DNA of 64,000 nucleotides from JAUZOB01 sp963692465 (lineage in GTDB: Bacteria; Bacteroidota; Bacteroidia; Bacteroidales; Prolixibacteraceae). The position numbers and the translations under genes were made by a program. Positions 44,714 through 52,970 of this stretch are shown here, piece after piece (position 1 is the first letter of the stretch; the number at the start of each line of letters is the position of its first letter). Below the pieces are notes generated by a model. That model had not been told where the DNA came from. It saw only the letters and a program-made list of their open reading frames with translations, and ran no database searches. The stretch spans positions 3,348,001 to 3,412,000 of the forward strand of contig OY829943.1 of NCBI GenBank assembly GCA_963692465.1, in the 5' to 3' direction.

Positions 44714-45010
44714 GCAGTCGCTCGTTTTGCTGTTAAGACCAACCTCCGACGCATTTGCCCCCTCTCTTGCGCTGCTTGTTTTTCTCAATGTTTAATAATT
44801 CGTTCATGCTGTTATAGACGGGAGTAGAAAAGAGATCGGAAAATTTATCAGTCATATCAAGTGTTAATGCAATCATAATAATCCCCCGTAAAGATATTTC
44901 TCCGGTAGTTTCAAATCGTCTATAAGAACCAAAGCTTAACCCGGCATGAGAAGCAAGAGCTTTTTGAGTCAGATTCTTTTCCAGTCGTCTTTCTTTTACG
45001 CGCCTGGCAA
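44714..45010 (-). pseudogene. hipBA remnant with internal deletion
   Basis: 44716-44748 matches codons near the hipA 3' end (31569-31605), then jumps to 44749-45010, matching hipB (32611-32870) with a few base changes. About 1 kb of hipA (31606-32610) is missing. The 5' part of hipB is also cut off at 45010, where a solo inverted end begins. No functional product is expected. Confidence 0.8.
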
Positions 45011-45013
45011 TAG

Positions 45014-45544
45014 TGGAATTGCAAACTTATTTCGGACACAAAGTTAAGCAGCAAAGTTTAATTTATTTCTATTCCCAGAACTCATCAAACAGTGTTTGTA
45101 TTTCGAGCCATTAAAATATCATATCAATAGAAGAATGCCTCCATGTTTGATTGTCCTAATCCCCGAAATAGAAGGACCGGATTTGAAAAACAAATTGAGT
45201 CTAATTAAATCGGGGAATCAGGACAGCATAAGAAGATTCATAACAATCATGATATGATCGAACTCAGGAGTGGAGACATACACCCCAGCTGGCCAGCCAA
45301 ACAGTTCTCCTCCCATGGCCGATCCGATCATTTCAATAGAAAGGTAAGCGGGACTCTGAAATGAAGAACGTCCTCTTAAGTCAATGATGGCTTTTCCACC
45401 CTCTGTTTTTGATTGTGATTGTACAAATTTAAGCATTAAGTAAGCAGGTTTTGTATGGTGAATTGTTATGAGTCATAACCTTACGTTATAGCTTAGGGGG
45501 AATTCATCTGCTATCCCGGACCGGATCGTGCACACTTTCTACAG
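45014..45544. repeat. Direct repeat copy A with gutted mdh
   Basis: Matches 47915-49113 (copy B) but lacks 668 bp, equivalent to 48303-48970, which removes the start codon and about the first 220 codons of mdh. What remains are the last 61 codons (45218-45400, ending HIMIVMNLLMLS) and the mdh upstream region. Downstream of the stop are the same 200 bp and the same TGGAATTGCAAAC end as in copy B. Copies A and B enclose the second AbiE pair. Confidence 0.85.
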
Positions 45545-45847
45545 GATTGAATTAAAAGGTGAAAGTTTAAGAAAAAAACGATAAAATTGTCAGCCATTGG
45601 AGTTCTCTGAACCGTCATCCTTGATGGGGGCAATATCACCGGAATATTCATTCCATCCGAGTAGGGGTTTGATCGAATGGGCAGATTATGAATAACGAAT
45701 TGGAGAAGCTGTGTTTTTTCATCGGGCTTACTCAAAAATATGATATTAATTATTTGTAACGTTGAGTGGGGATGTTTCTGTGGTAAATTGGAAACAATTC
45801 GTTGGATAAAAGTTACTTTTGTATCTACAGACTAAAATAGGGAGAAT
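45545..45847. promoter_or_regulatory. Gap with -7 box before 73-aa gene
   Basis: About 300 bp with no supported gene. TACTTTTG at 45814-45821 fits the TAnnTTTG -7 consensus, 27 bp before the 73-aa gene; a TTG at 45788-45790 is a weak -33 candidate with slightly long spacing. Confidence 0.4.
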
Positions 45848-46069
45848 ATGAAAAAGAACGCAATAGATGCTGAAGAGGAGACCCTAATTCTGAATTGTAT
45901 CAAGGCAAATGGTAGAAAAGCCTATGATCAAACATTAAAAGCCGGCATCCCTGTTACAATCCTCCAGGGAAATACGATCTATCGTGTTTATCCTGATGGG
46001 AAAAAAGAAGTATTAAAAGAAGTAGAACCTTACAGTTGTAAAGTAGCAAAGACTTATACGCTAAAATGA
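45848..46069 (+). CDS. Hypothetical 73-aa protein
   Basis: A small protein starting MKKNAIDAEEETLILNCIKA with a C-terminal beta-like part (GIPVTILQGNTIYRVYPDGK). The pattern 'alternating small helix plus IPVTxxxxxxIYxxxPDG' is common to short Bacteroidetes proteins of unknown role, some near toxin-antitoxin genes. It has its own -7 box and stands about 125 bp before the second AbiE pair. No function can be assigned. Confidence 0.55.
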   Translation: MKKNAIDAEEETLILNCIKANGRKAYDQTLKAGIPVTILQGNTIYRVYPDGKKEVLKEVEPYSCKVAKTYTLK

Positions 46070-46195
46070 GCGACGTTAAGCGATTACGAATTATTGCAGG
46101 TACTAATGGTTCATGTAAATCTATTTATAGGCTATTGATTTTTTTGGTGCGGAAATAATCAAATATTGATTATATTTGCACTAAAACTGCATCGT

Positions 46196-46999
46196 ATGAC
46201 AATTAGAGAATGGACTAAGAGCCGCCAGATTAACGGGTATCCCACTTTTTCGTTGGAAGACGTGAGAAAGGGGTTTAATGGTATGCCTGAACAAATAATA
46301 AGCAATGAACTCTTCAGACTTTCTTCTCAGAAAATAATTCAGCCTGTTTATAGGGGTTTTTATGTGATAATGCCTCCACACTATGCGGCAAAAGGTATTA
46401 TCCCACCCATCTATTATGTGAATCAGTTGATGGCATATCTTCACAAACCCTATTATATAAGTTTGCTTAGCGCAGCAGAACTCTTGGGTGCTGCACATCA
46501 ACGCCCCCAGAAATTTTCAATCACGACTATATTCCCGAAAACTACGGTTTCGACTTCAAAGAATAATCTGCTCATTTGGAGCTATCGAAGAGAGGTTCCT
46601 CAAAACTTATTACTCTCAAAAAATTCAGAAACAGACATTGTATATTACTCCAATGCGGAATTGACAGCTATTGATTTGGTACAATACGAGCAATATATAG
46701 GTGGACTGTCTCGTGCAGCTACTGTACTGGAAGAGTTAGCCGAGCAAACAGATTTCTCTAAGGACGTAGAGAAACTCTTTGCTATCACTTCCATTCCAAC
46801 CATACAGCGATTGGGGTATATATTGGATGAAGTGCTGCAAGAGAAAGCACAGGCTAACAACCTTTATGAACAGTTACGCACTTATACGAAAACTATTAGA
46901 TTTGTTCTTCTTAGCATACGACATAAAGAACTATTGACTGATAAGAACGACCGATGGAAGATTAATGTAAATGCAACTATAGAAATAGATGACATATGA
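46196..46999 (+). CDS. AbiEi-type antitoxin (second pair)
   Basis: About 267 aa from ATG 46196 (MTIREWTKSRQINGYPTFSL); an upstream in-frame ATG at 46166 overlaps the promoter. N-terminal winged helix: EDVRKGFNGMPEQIISNELF and IQPVYRGFYVIMP; core PYYISLLSAAELLGAAHQRP; polar C-terminal domain. TATATTTG at 46171-46178 is a good -7 box, 18 bp before the start. Overlaps the nucleotidyltransferase by 4 bp. Not closely related to the first AbiEi in this window. Confidence 0.8.
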   Translation: MTIREWTKSRQINGYPTFSLEDVRKGFNGMPEQIISNELFRLSSQKIIQPVYRGFYVIMPPHYAAKGIIPPIYYVNQLMAYLHKPYYISLLSAAELLGAAHQRPQKFSITTIFPKTTVSTSKNNLLIWSYRREVPQNLLLSKNSETDIVYYSNAELTAIDLVQYEQYIGGLSRAATVLEELAEQTDFSKDVEKLFAITSIPTIQRLGYILDEVLQEKAQANNLYEQLRTYTKTIRFVLLSIRHKELLTDKNDRWKINVNATIEIDDI

Positions 47000-47790
47000 T
47001 AAACAGAGGTTCGATAACCCAATGGAACCAGCAAGTTCTGTGGACTGACAATGCACAAGTTGAACAAGACTTGATTATTTCCCGTGCATTGGTAGCTATT
47101 TTCAGTGATGAGTTCCTTGCCTCACAATTGGCATTTCGTGGCGGTACAGCTTTGCACAAGTTGTATCTGTCTCCGCAGCCTAGATATAGCGAGGACATTG
47201 ATTTGGTACAAATCAATTCGGGAGTGATAAAACCGATTATGTACAGATTGGGTGAAGTATTGGATTTTCTACCCGACCGTGTGACAAAACAGAAACGATA
47301 TAACAACACGATGCTTTTCCGCATGGAGTCGGAAATTCCCCCGACAGTTCCAATTCGACTGAAATTAGAAATAAACTGCTTTGAACACTTTAATGAATTG
47401 GGATTGGTAAAGGTTCCATTTTCCGTTGAAAACAGTTGGTTTTCAGGAAAATGTCAAATTACGACCTATCCATTGAATGAGTTGCTCGGAACAAAATTAA
47501 GAGCATTATACCAACGTAAAAAAGGAAGAGACTTGTTTGATTTGTATGAAGCGTTAACACATGCAGACGTTAATCCCGATGAAATCATGCGTTGTTATCA
47601 CCGATATATGAGTTTTGTAGTCCAGCAACCACCTTCATACAAACAATTCATTGCCAATATGGAAGAGAAGATGACAGATCCGGATTTCTTAGAAGATACT
47701 AAAATCTTGATCCGTCCGGATATGGACTTCAATCCCATTGAAGGATATGAGGTGGTGAAGAAAGTCTTGATTGATAAGTTAATGAAATAA
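46996..47790 (+). CDS. AbiEii-type nucleotidyltransferase (second pair)
   Basis: A 264-aa toxin candidate with the nucleotidyltransferase signature FRGGTALHKLYLSPQPRYSE then DIDLVQ near residue 50 and the third-motif block GTKLRALYQRKKGRDLFDLY near 170. ATGA overlap with the antitoxin gene gives coupling. This is a second AbiE-type system, in the opposite orientation to the first and of a different subfamily. It is bracketed by the mdh-containing direct repeats. Confidence 0.85.
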   Translation: MINRGSITQWNQQVLWTDNAQVEQDLIISRALVAIFSDEFLASQLAFRGGTALHKLYLSPQPRYSEDIDLVQINSGVIKPIMYRLGEVLDFLPDRVTKQKRYNNTMLFRMESEIPPTVPIRLKLEINCFEHFNELGLVKVPFSVENSWFSGKCQITTYPLNELLGTKLRALYQRKKGRDLFDLYEALTHADVNPDEIMRCYHRYMSFVVQQPPSYKQFIANMEEKMTDPDFLEDTKILIRPDMDFNPIEGYEVVKKVLIDKLMK

Positions 47791-47794
47791 ATAG

Positions 47795-47905
47795 TCTATA
47801 TTTGAGACCAGTCAGATGATTTATCCTAATACTCCTAATCATCCAATGCAACGATACAGATTAACGGAAAAGGGAAGAATATTACAAAAATCACTGAAAA
47901 AGTAA
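47795..47905 (+). pseudogene. 3' remnant of an AAA_4/Fic-type regulator
   Basis: A 36-codon frame ending in NTPNHPMQRYRLTEKGR and then ILQKSLKK. The block 'P.xPxxPxQxYRLTEKGR' is typical of the C-terminus of ATP-binding (AlbA_2/AAA_4) or Fic-type regulators with a final winged helix. The N-terminal part is missing (stop codon just upstream). It lies between the second AbiE pair and the direct repeat. Confidence 0.4.
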
Positions 47906-47914
47906 AAGGGCAAA

Positions 47915-49113
47915 TGGAATTGCAAACTTATTTCGGACACAAAGTTAAGCAGCAAAGTTTAATTTATTTCTATTCCCAGAACTCATCAAACAGTGTTTGT
48001 ATTTCGAGCCATTAAAATCATATACCAATAGAAGAATGCCTCCATGTTTGATTGTCTTAATCCCCGAAATAGAAGGACCGGATTTGAAAAACAAATTGAG
48101 TCTAATTAAATCGGGGGATCAGGACAACATAAGAAGATTCATAACAATCATGATATGATCGAACTCAGGAGTGGAGACATACACCCCAGCTGGCCAGCCA
48201 AACAGTTCTCCTCCCATGGCCGATCTGATCATTTCAATAGAAAGGTAAGCGGGACTCTGAAATGAAGAACGTCCTCTTAAGTCAATGATGGCTTTTCCAC
48301 CCTGAATAACTCTCTGTTTAACTGCATTCCACTCATCCAAAGGCAGTTTATCTGTTCCAATCAGAGAGGTTAGCGGTTGTCCGTTGACGGTTGCAGTAGA
48401 GGCAAACACAGCCATTTGTTCTCCATGACCGCCATAGGTGCGACAATTCTGTATAGCCGAAGGTGCAATCTGTAAGGCTTTAGCCAGTTCGTTTTGCAGG
48501 CGAGTACTATCGAGAGCAGCCAGAGTAGAAACCTGTGATGGTTTGAGTCCCGAATAGAGTAGGGTAATTAAACCCGTTATATCGGCAGGGTTGAATACAA
48601 TAACGACATGTTTCACATCGGGACAGTAGTTTCGGATATCTTTTCCCAGTTGAGCTGCGATCCCGGCATTTCCTTTTAACAGATCTTCCCGGGTCATACC
48701 AGCTTTACGAGGTGCGCCGCCAGACGAAACAATGTATTCTGCACCGGTAAAAGCCTCTTTGATCTTGTCGGTAAAGGTGATGTTTGCGCCATTGAAACCA
48801 CATTGTTTCAATTCTTCTGCAACGCCTTCTAACGCCGGGGCAAAAGGGTCATAGAGGCATACGTTTGGAGTGAGTTTCATCATTAGGGCGGTTTGCGCCA
48901 TGTTGGAACCAATCATTCCTGCAGCACCGGCAATTGTCAGTTTTTTGTTTGTTAAGTAATTCATGTTCTATCTGTTTTTGATTGTGATTGTACAAATTTA
49001 GGCATTAAGTAAGCAGGTTTTGTATGGTGAATTGTTATGAGTCATAACCTTACGTTATAGCTTAGGGGGAATTCATCTGCTATCCCGGACCGGATCGTGC
49101 ACACTTTCTACAG
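47915..49113. repeat. Direct repeat copy B with longer mdh
   Basis: Starts with TGGAATTGCAAACTT (solo inverted end), then 200 bp of downstream flank, the mdh gene (48119-48964) and its upstream region to CTTTCTACAG. Copy A is the same stretch with 668 bp deleted, 2901 bp upstream. Confidence 0.85.
48119..48964 (-). CDS. mdh: Malate dehydrogenase, C-terminally shortened
   Basis: A 281-aa lactate/malate dehydrogenase-family protein: NAD-binding LTIAGAAGMIGSNMAQTAL, EYIVSSGGAPRKAGMTREDL (residues 77-96), VVIVFNPADITGL, and the substrate/catalytic block LAALDSTRLQNELA with CRTYGGHGEQM. The usual Bacteroidales enzyme is about 310-330 aa and continues past FDHIM with about 35-50 more residues; here the frame ends HIMIVMNLLMLS, so the final helix is missing. 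Activity is doubtful. Possible -7 box TAAATTTG lies just upstream on the minus strand. Confidence 0.8.
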   Translation of the reverse strand: MNYLTNKKLTIAGAAGMIGSNMAQTALMMKLTPNVCLYDPFAPALEGVAEELKQCGFNGANITFTDKIKEAFTGAEYIVSSGGAPRKAGMTREDLLKGNAGIAAQLGKDIRNYCPDVKHVVIVFNPADITGLITLLYSGLKPSQVSTLAALDSTRLQNELAKALQIAPSAIQNCRTYGGHGEQMAVFASTATVNGQPLTSLIGTDKLPLDEWNAVKQRVIQGGKAIIDLRGRSSFQSPAYLSIEMIRSAMGGELFGWPAGVYVSTPEFDHIMIVMNLLMLS

Positions 49114-49127
49114 ATTGGTCTCACACC

Positions 49128-49230
49128 TATGGCCGATCCGATCATTTCAATAGAAAGGTAAGCGGGATTCTGAAATGAAGAATGCCCTCTTAAGTCAATG
49201 ATGGCTTTCCCACCCTGAATAACTCTCTAT
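49128..49230 (-). pseudogene. Third mdh fragment
   Basis: About 100 bp matching mdh codons at 48216-48314 (ATGGCCGATCCGATC through CTGAATAACTCTCT), with several base differences. It begins 15 bp after direct repeat B ends and leads into a reversed solo end at 49253-49277. Confidence 0.75.
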
Positions 49231-49252
49231 TAAGTATTGCTAATTAACTCGT

Positions 49253-49277
49253 TGTCCAAAATAAGTTTGCAATTTCA
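49253..49277 (-). repeat. Solo inverted end, reversed copy 1
   Basis: A 25-mer beginning TGTCCAAAATAAG, the reverse complement (two changes) of the ends at 45014 and 47915. See 52026-52071 for the second reversed copy. Confidence 0.7.
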
Positions 49278-49603
49278 ACCAATGATTAGTGATCAAATCA
49301 TATTTGTTTGTTGGTGCTTTGTTGTCGGAACGTAGCAAAGGAAGAGCGTAGAAATAGTTCAAAGGTGGTTTTTAGGTGTAGAGCACCTATAGAGCACCTA
49401 CGAACCCCCTACGAACCACCTATAAAAGGAGAAGCAATTCCGGACCAATTCTGCGCCAATACCGAAGAAAGAAGGAAGGTGAGCTTTACTAAAATAAGTA
49501 TACACATACACCTTGGCCGGGCAACGGAAAAGCTCTCTGTTCATTGCTGATCCGATTCTAACTACCGTGATACAAATTACTTCATTTGTGATTTGTATTA
49601 TAT
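49278..49603. other. Gap before IS4-like element
   Basis: About 325 bp with no supported gene. It contains a short cluster of near-repeats: GAGCACCTA twice at 49381-49400, then CTACGAACC twice at 49399-49420, ending CACCTATAAAAGG. The 80-codon plus-strand frame here has no protein-like pattern. Confidence 0.4.
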
Positions 49604-49612
49604 TAATTAGAT

Positions 49613-50921
49613 CACTAGTGTCTACTAAAAATTAAAGCTAAGTTGAAAGTAGCGATTATCATATATTTCAGATCCTTCATCGACCGGTCTTTCGAACAGT
49701 TCTCTGATAGGCGTTCTGTCAATGAGAGAGCCTCGCAAGATGCGGAGTACATCGAACATGCTCCTATTGAGACGGCAGTCATGTTCGGCGACAGCAACAA
49801 GGCAGTAAGCAGATATAGCACAGTAAATCTGTATCCTGACAGCATTTTCAGAGTTACCCCAAAAGGATTTGATGTACAAATGCTGCTTGATCCATTTGAA
49901 AAACAATTCCACCTGCCAACGTTTTTTGTAAAGCATTGCAATATCCTTTGCACTAATATAGAACGCATTAGTAATATATATAAACGTACGTTTGAGTTCC
50001 TTGGAGTAGTATATGATTCTGCGAAGTCTGCCAGGATATTTCTTCATGGACTGGTATCCGGTAAGTTCGATAGTCTGATCGTTGACGACTCCGTCAACAC
50101 CTTCGGCAAGGTCTTCCCCGTCAACGATTTTATACTGAAGTCTTCCTTTCTGACGGATAATAAAGTAAGAGTCGATGATGTTGATTTTATACAGTCTAGC
50201 CAAATCAAAATAGCCTCTGTCGAAGATGTAATATGCATTGGTTTCGTACGGGATCTCATCCATTGCCTGAGTGTCGTGAACGTTGGCATTGGTGATATTA
50301 ATGTATGCCGGAATTTGTGTAACGACATCAAAAAGCGTATGAGCCTTAATTCCGCTTTTTGTGCTGCGGAACTTTGCCCACCAGAAAAGACTGAGGCAAA
50401 GGTCAATTGTCGTGGAATCAAAAGCATAAAACTTCCCGTTAAGCTCAAATGGTGCATCAATCCGTTTATTTTGTGCAATCTCGATGAGTTTCTTGGCAAA
50501 CGCCTCAAATATGCGATAATCCCTGTTAGCGTTTGCCTTAGCAAGGTTCGCCAGTTTTATCTCCTTTTTGCCAAATCCAAGATGATAGGCCTTCTTGGAA
50601 TGAGCAGATATCACACTGACGAGTTCTCTGAGTCTTTCGCAGCCGTACAGTTGGCCAAACATCATGACAAGCAGCTGGTTCCAGCAGGTAAAGTGTTTGA
50701 CATACTTGTCTCCGTCATACTGTTTGACTATCCAATCAAAGGCTTCCTTTGGCAGAAGCTTGATGAGTTGTGTAAATACATAAGATCCGGTGTTCATATT
50801 GCTTTGAAGCTTTGCTTCGGGCAATATACAAAATCAAATGTAGATGTTGGTCTTATTGCTGTATCTTGTTAAATATGAAATAATTATAAAGACAAAACGA
50901 AAAATTTAGTAGACACTAGTG
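49613..50921. mobile_element. IS4-like insertion sequence with 9-bp target duplication
   Basis: The ends are CACTAGTGTCTACTAAA (49613) and its complement (to 50921). The 9-bp TAATTAGAT lies directly outside both ends (49604-49612 and 50922-50930), a perfect target-site duplication, so the insertion is recent and has not recombined. Length 1309 bp, one transposase gene. Confidence 0.9.
49625..50824 (-). CDS. IS4-family transposase
   Basis: A 399-aa transposase with an N-terminal DUF4372-like region (FTQLIKLLPKEAFDWIVKQY and HFTCWNQLLVMMFGQLYGCE) and a DDE domain: FYAFDSTTIDLCLSLF (first Asp), YYIFDRGYFDLARLY (second Asp), and LYKKRWQVELFFKWIKQHL (the Glu of the YREK-like signature). Typical of a Bacteroidetes IS4 subgroup. 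It fills the element between its inverted repeats. The long plus-strand frame over the same bases is only its antisense. Confidence 0.9.
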   Translation of the reverse strand: MPEAKLQSNMNTGSYVFTQLIKLLPKEAFDWIVKQYDGDKYVKHFTCWNQLLVMMFGQLYGCERLRELVSVISAHSKKAYHLGFGKKEIKLANLAKANANRDYRIFEAFAKKLIEIAQNKRIDAPFELNGKFYAFDSTTIDLCLSLFWWAKFRSTKSGIKAHTLFDVVTQIPAYINITNANVHDTQAMDEIPYETNAYYIFDRGYFDLARLYKINIIDSYFIIRQKGRLQYKIVDGEDLAEGVDGVVNDQTIELTGYQSMKKYPGRLRRIIYYSKELKRTFIYITNAFYISAKDIAMLYKKRWQVELFFKWIKQHLYIKSFWGNSENAVRIQIYCAISAYCLVAVAEHDCRLNRSMFDVLRILRGSLIDRTPIRELFERPVDEGSEIYDNRYFQLSFNF

Positions 50922-51070
50922 TAATTAGATATATAAATTTAAAGGATCATTTTTTGAGAGATTTTCAGAGACCTAAACTTTTTTGTAAAAAGGAAGGTAA
51001 CTCCTGAGAAAGTTAAATTTTAACTTCTTAAGGTGCGTTGTTTTATAGAATATGTGGTCCTATCTGTATT

Positions 51071-51232
51071 GTTCTTTGAAATATTGCAAGTTGTTAAAAA
51101 TTAGGTAAATAATAATTAAAAAACATGTACCTTTGCGGGCCGTTAAAAAAGCGTGTTTTTTCGTTTATTTGGGTGCGTTAAAGGAAAAAAAAGAGATATG
51201 TATTTGTTAATCAAATAAATATAAAAACAAGA
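51071..51232 (+). promoter_or_regulatory. CRISPR leader 1
   Basis: A 162-bp leader closely matching leader 2 (62761-62926), from GTTCTTTGAAATATTG to the first repeat; the last 45 bp are nearly identical. TACCTTTG at 51128-51135 is a good -7 box pointing into the array. An inverted repeat (AAAAAACATG at 51118-51127 and CGTGTTTTTT at 51152-51161, with a G-U wobble) surrounds it. New spacers are normally added at this end. Confidence 0.8.
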
Positions 51233-51997
51233 GTCAGTGAGTAAGTTCCAGTAGAACAAGGATTAAGACAATGAAAAAAGAAGACATTGGAATATTCGGT
51301 TTCCGTCAGTGAGTAAGTTCCAGTAGAACAAGGATTAAGACACCTATTAAGGTCTTCTTTTGTGAATAATTTTTTCAGTCAGTGAGTAAGTTCCAGTAGA
51401 ACAAGGATTAAGACTCAAATAATAAACGGGAACCATAAATGTTTCAACAGTCAGTGAGTAAGTTCCAGTAGAACAAGGATTAAGACACCGACATCTCAGA
51501 TGTCATAAATTTAAAGTGTCTCAGTCAGTGAGTAAGTTCCAGTAGAACAAGGATTAAGACTTTGACTTATTTCTTCTTTCAGATCGTTATCCGATAGTCA
51601 GTGAGTAAGTTCCAGTAGAACAAGGATTAAGACAAAACGAATACTGCTATCATTGCGACAAAGCAAGTAAGTCAGTGAGTAAGTTCCAGTAGAACAAGGA
51701 TTAAGACGGACAACAGTAATACCGTAAGTTTCCTATTCCGGTGTCAGTGAGTAAGTTCCAGTAGAACAAGGATTAAGACTCTTAAGACGATGTAGTTTTC
51801 AATTTTTTCTTCTAAGTCAGTGAGTAAGTTCCAGTAAAACAAGGATTAAGACGCGTGCCTCATTTTAGCAATGCGATTTACCATCTGTGTCAGTGAGTAA
51901 GTTCCAGTAGAACAAGGATTAAGACAACTGATCCTCGGAGAGTTGCCATTTTACAATCTTGTCAGTGAGTAAGTTCCATTAAAACAAGGGTTAAAAC
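51233..51997 (+). CRISPR. CRISPR array 1, 11 repeats, 10 spacers
   Basis: 37-bp repeats starting GTCAGTGAGTAAG and ending GGATTAAGAC, with starts at 51233, 51305, 51378, 51450, 51524, 51597, 51671, 51743, 51816, 51889 and 51961. Spacers are 35-37 bp. Repeat position 22 is G, except in repeats 9 and 11 (A). The last repeat (51961) has four changes (CATT, AAAA, GGGT, AAAAC), marking the trailer end. The leader is at 51071-51232, so transcription runs left to right, toward cas6. Confidence 0.97.
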
Positions 51998-52025
51998 TAA
52001 GATTAGCAACTTCAATTTCTAATCT

Positions 52026-52071
52026 AAACTTCGCTGCTTGACTTTATGTCCGAAATAAGTTTGCAATTCCA
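52026..52071 (-). repeat. Solo inverted end, reversed copy 2
   Basis: 46 bp ending GTTTGCAATTCCA, the reverse complement of the ends at 45014 and 47915 with only 3 mismatches. It lies 28 bp past the last repeat of array 1. With 47915 it forms an inverted pair enclosing mdh, the IS4-like element and array 1. The rest of the gap to cas6 has no gene; no clear cas6 promoter is visible. Confidence 0.75.
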
Positions 52072-52250
52072 GGGTTGTGAAATTTTAGTTACAATAGAAT
52101 ATTTTTTAATATTTCTGTTGATTAGAGAACAATATGGATTAATAGTTTTTACCTTTCGAAGAAACAATGAAGACTCATAGGACCAATAAGTATTAGAGAT
52201 AGGACGGCACTGAATAGGGGTATCGGGTGTCGAAACGGTTTTATTGAGTT

Positions 52251-52964
52251 ATGAAAAAAATTAGAATATTATCAGTATCATTTGATCTGATCTTGCCATT
52301 TGATAAGTTGCCTCAGTTTCGGGGGGCGATTATTAATCTTTCAGGGGGAGATCATGTCTTGTTCCATAATCACATTGATGATGAACATCTTCGTTATCAA
52401 TATCCATTGATTCAATATAAGTTGATCAACCGGAAAGCGTCTGTTATCAGTATTGATGAGGGAACAGACGAGATTCCTGCATTGTTTGCAAACAAACAGT
52501 TAGAAGCACGAATTGACGGGGAACCGGTAACTTTTGTGCTTGAGGATTTGCATGCCCGTCAGTGGACTATCGGGATATGGAATACGGATTTTTATTATTC
52601 CATGCAGAATTGGTTGGGACTGAACGAAAATAACTACTCACTGTATCAGAAAAGCGAGACGTTGGAAGAACGGTGCCTGTTGTTGGAACGGGTTCTGACG
52701 GGGAATATCTTGTCGTTAGCGAAAGGGTTGAATTACTTTTTTGAGCAACCGGTTGTAGTGAAGATTTTGAAGGTAAAAAGAGAAAATGTTAAAAGATACA
52801 AGGGAACTCTTTTAAGTGCTTTTGATCTGGAATTCAGAACGAATGTGTCATTGCCTGATTATATATCGCTGGGCAAAGGTGCCAGTTTAGGCTTTGGAGC
52901 AATCAGGCACATGAAAGAGAAAGAAGAAAATAAAAACGAAGAACAGTATTCTGATTTAAATTGA
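52251..52964 (+). CDS. cas6: CRISPR endoribonuclease Cas6
   Basis: A 237-aa RAMP protein that should cut the array transcript within each repeat. The C-terminal Gly-rich loop SLGKGASLGFGAIRHM (about residues 208-223) is the Cas6 signature; a first ferredoxin-like half runs through about residue 110. A catalytic His is not obvious, though several His lie near residues 35-45. It is the first cas gene, 254 bp after array 1. A small gene starts 6 bp after its stop, in the same direction. Confidence 0.85.
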   Translation: MKKIRILSVSFDLILPFDKLPQFRGAIINLSGGDHVLFHNHIDDEHLRYQYPLIQYKLINRKASVISIDEGTDEIPALFANKQLEARIDGEPVTFVLEDLHARQWTIGIWNTDFYYSMQNWLGLNENNYSLYQKSETLEERCLLLERVLTGNILSLAKGLNYFFEQPVVVKILKVKRENVKRYKGTLLSAFDLEFRTNVSLPDYISLGKGASLGFGAIRHMKEKEENKNEEQYSDLN

Positions 52965-52970
52965 TCGTTG

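Noticed and set aside
45511..45735. 74-codon minus-strand frame
   Set aside because: It straddles the end of repeat copy A and unrelated DNA, and no family resemblance is seen.
49308..49550. 80-codon plus-strand frame
   Set aside because: Covers short near-repeats, with no protein-like pattern or supporting context.
49643..50872. A 409-codon plus-strand open frame
   Set aside because: It is the antisense of the IS4-like transposase, whose own frame has DDE motifs; the plus-strand frame shows no family pattern.
52026..52071. Part of CRISPR array 1
   Set aside because: It differs from the repeat and instead matches the solo inverted ends at 45014 and 47915.
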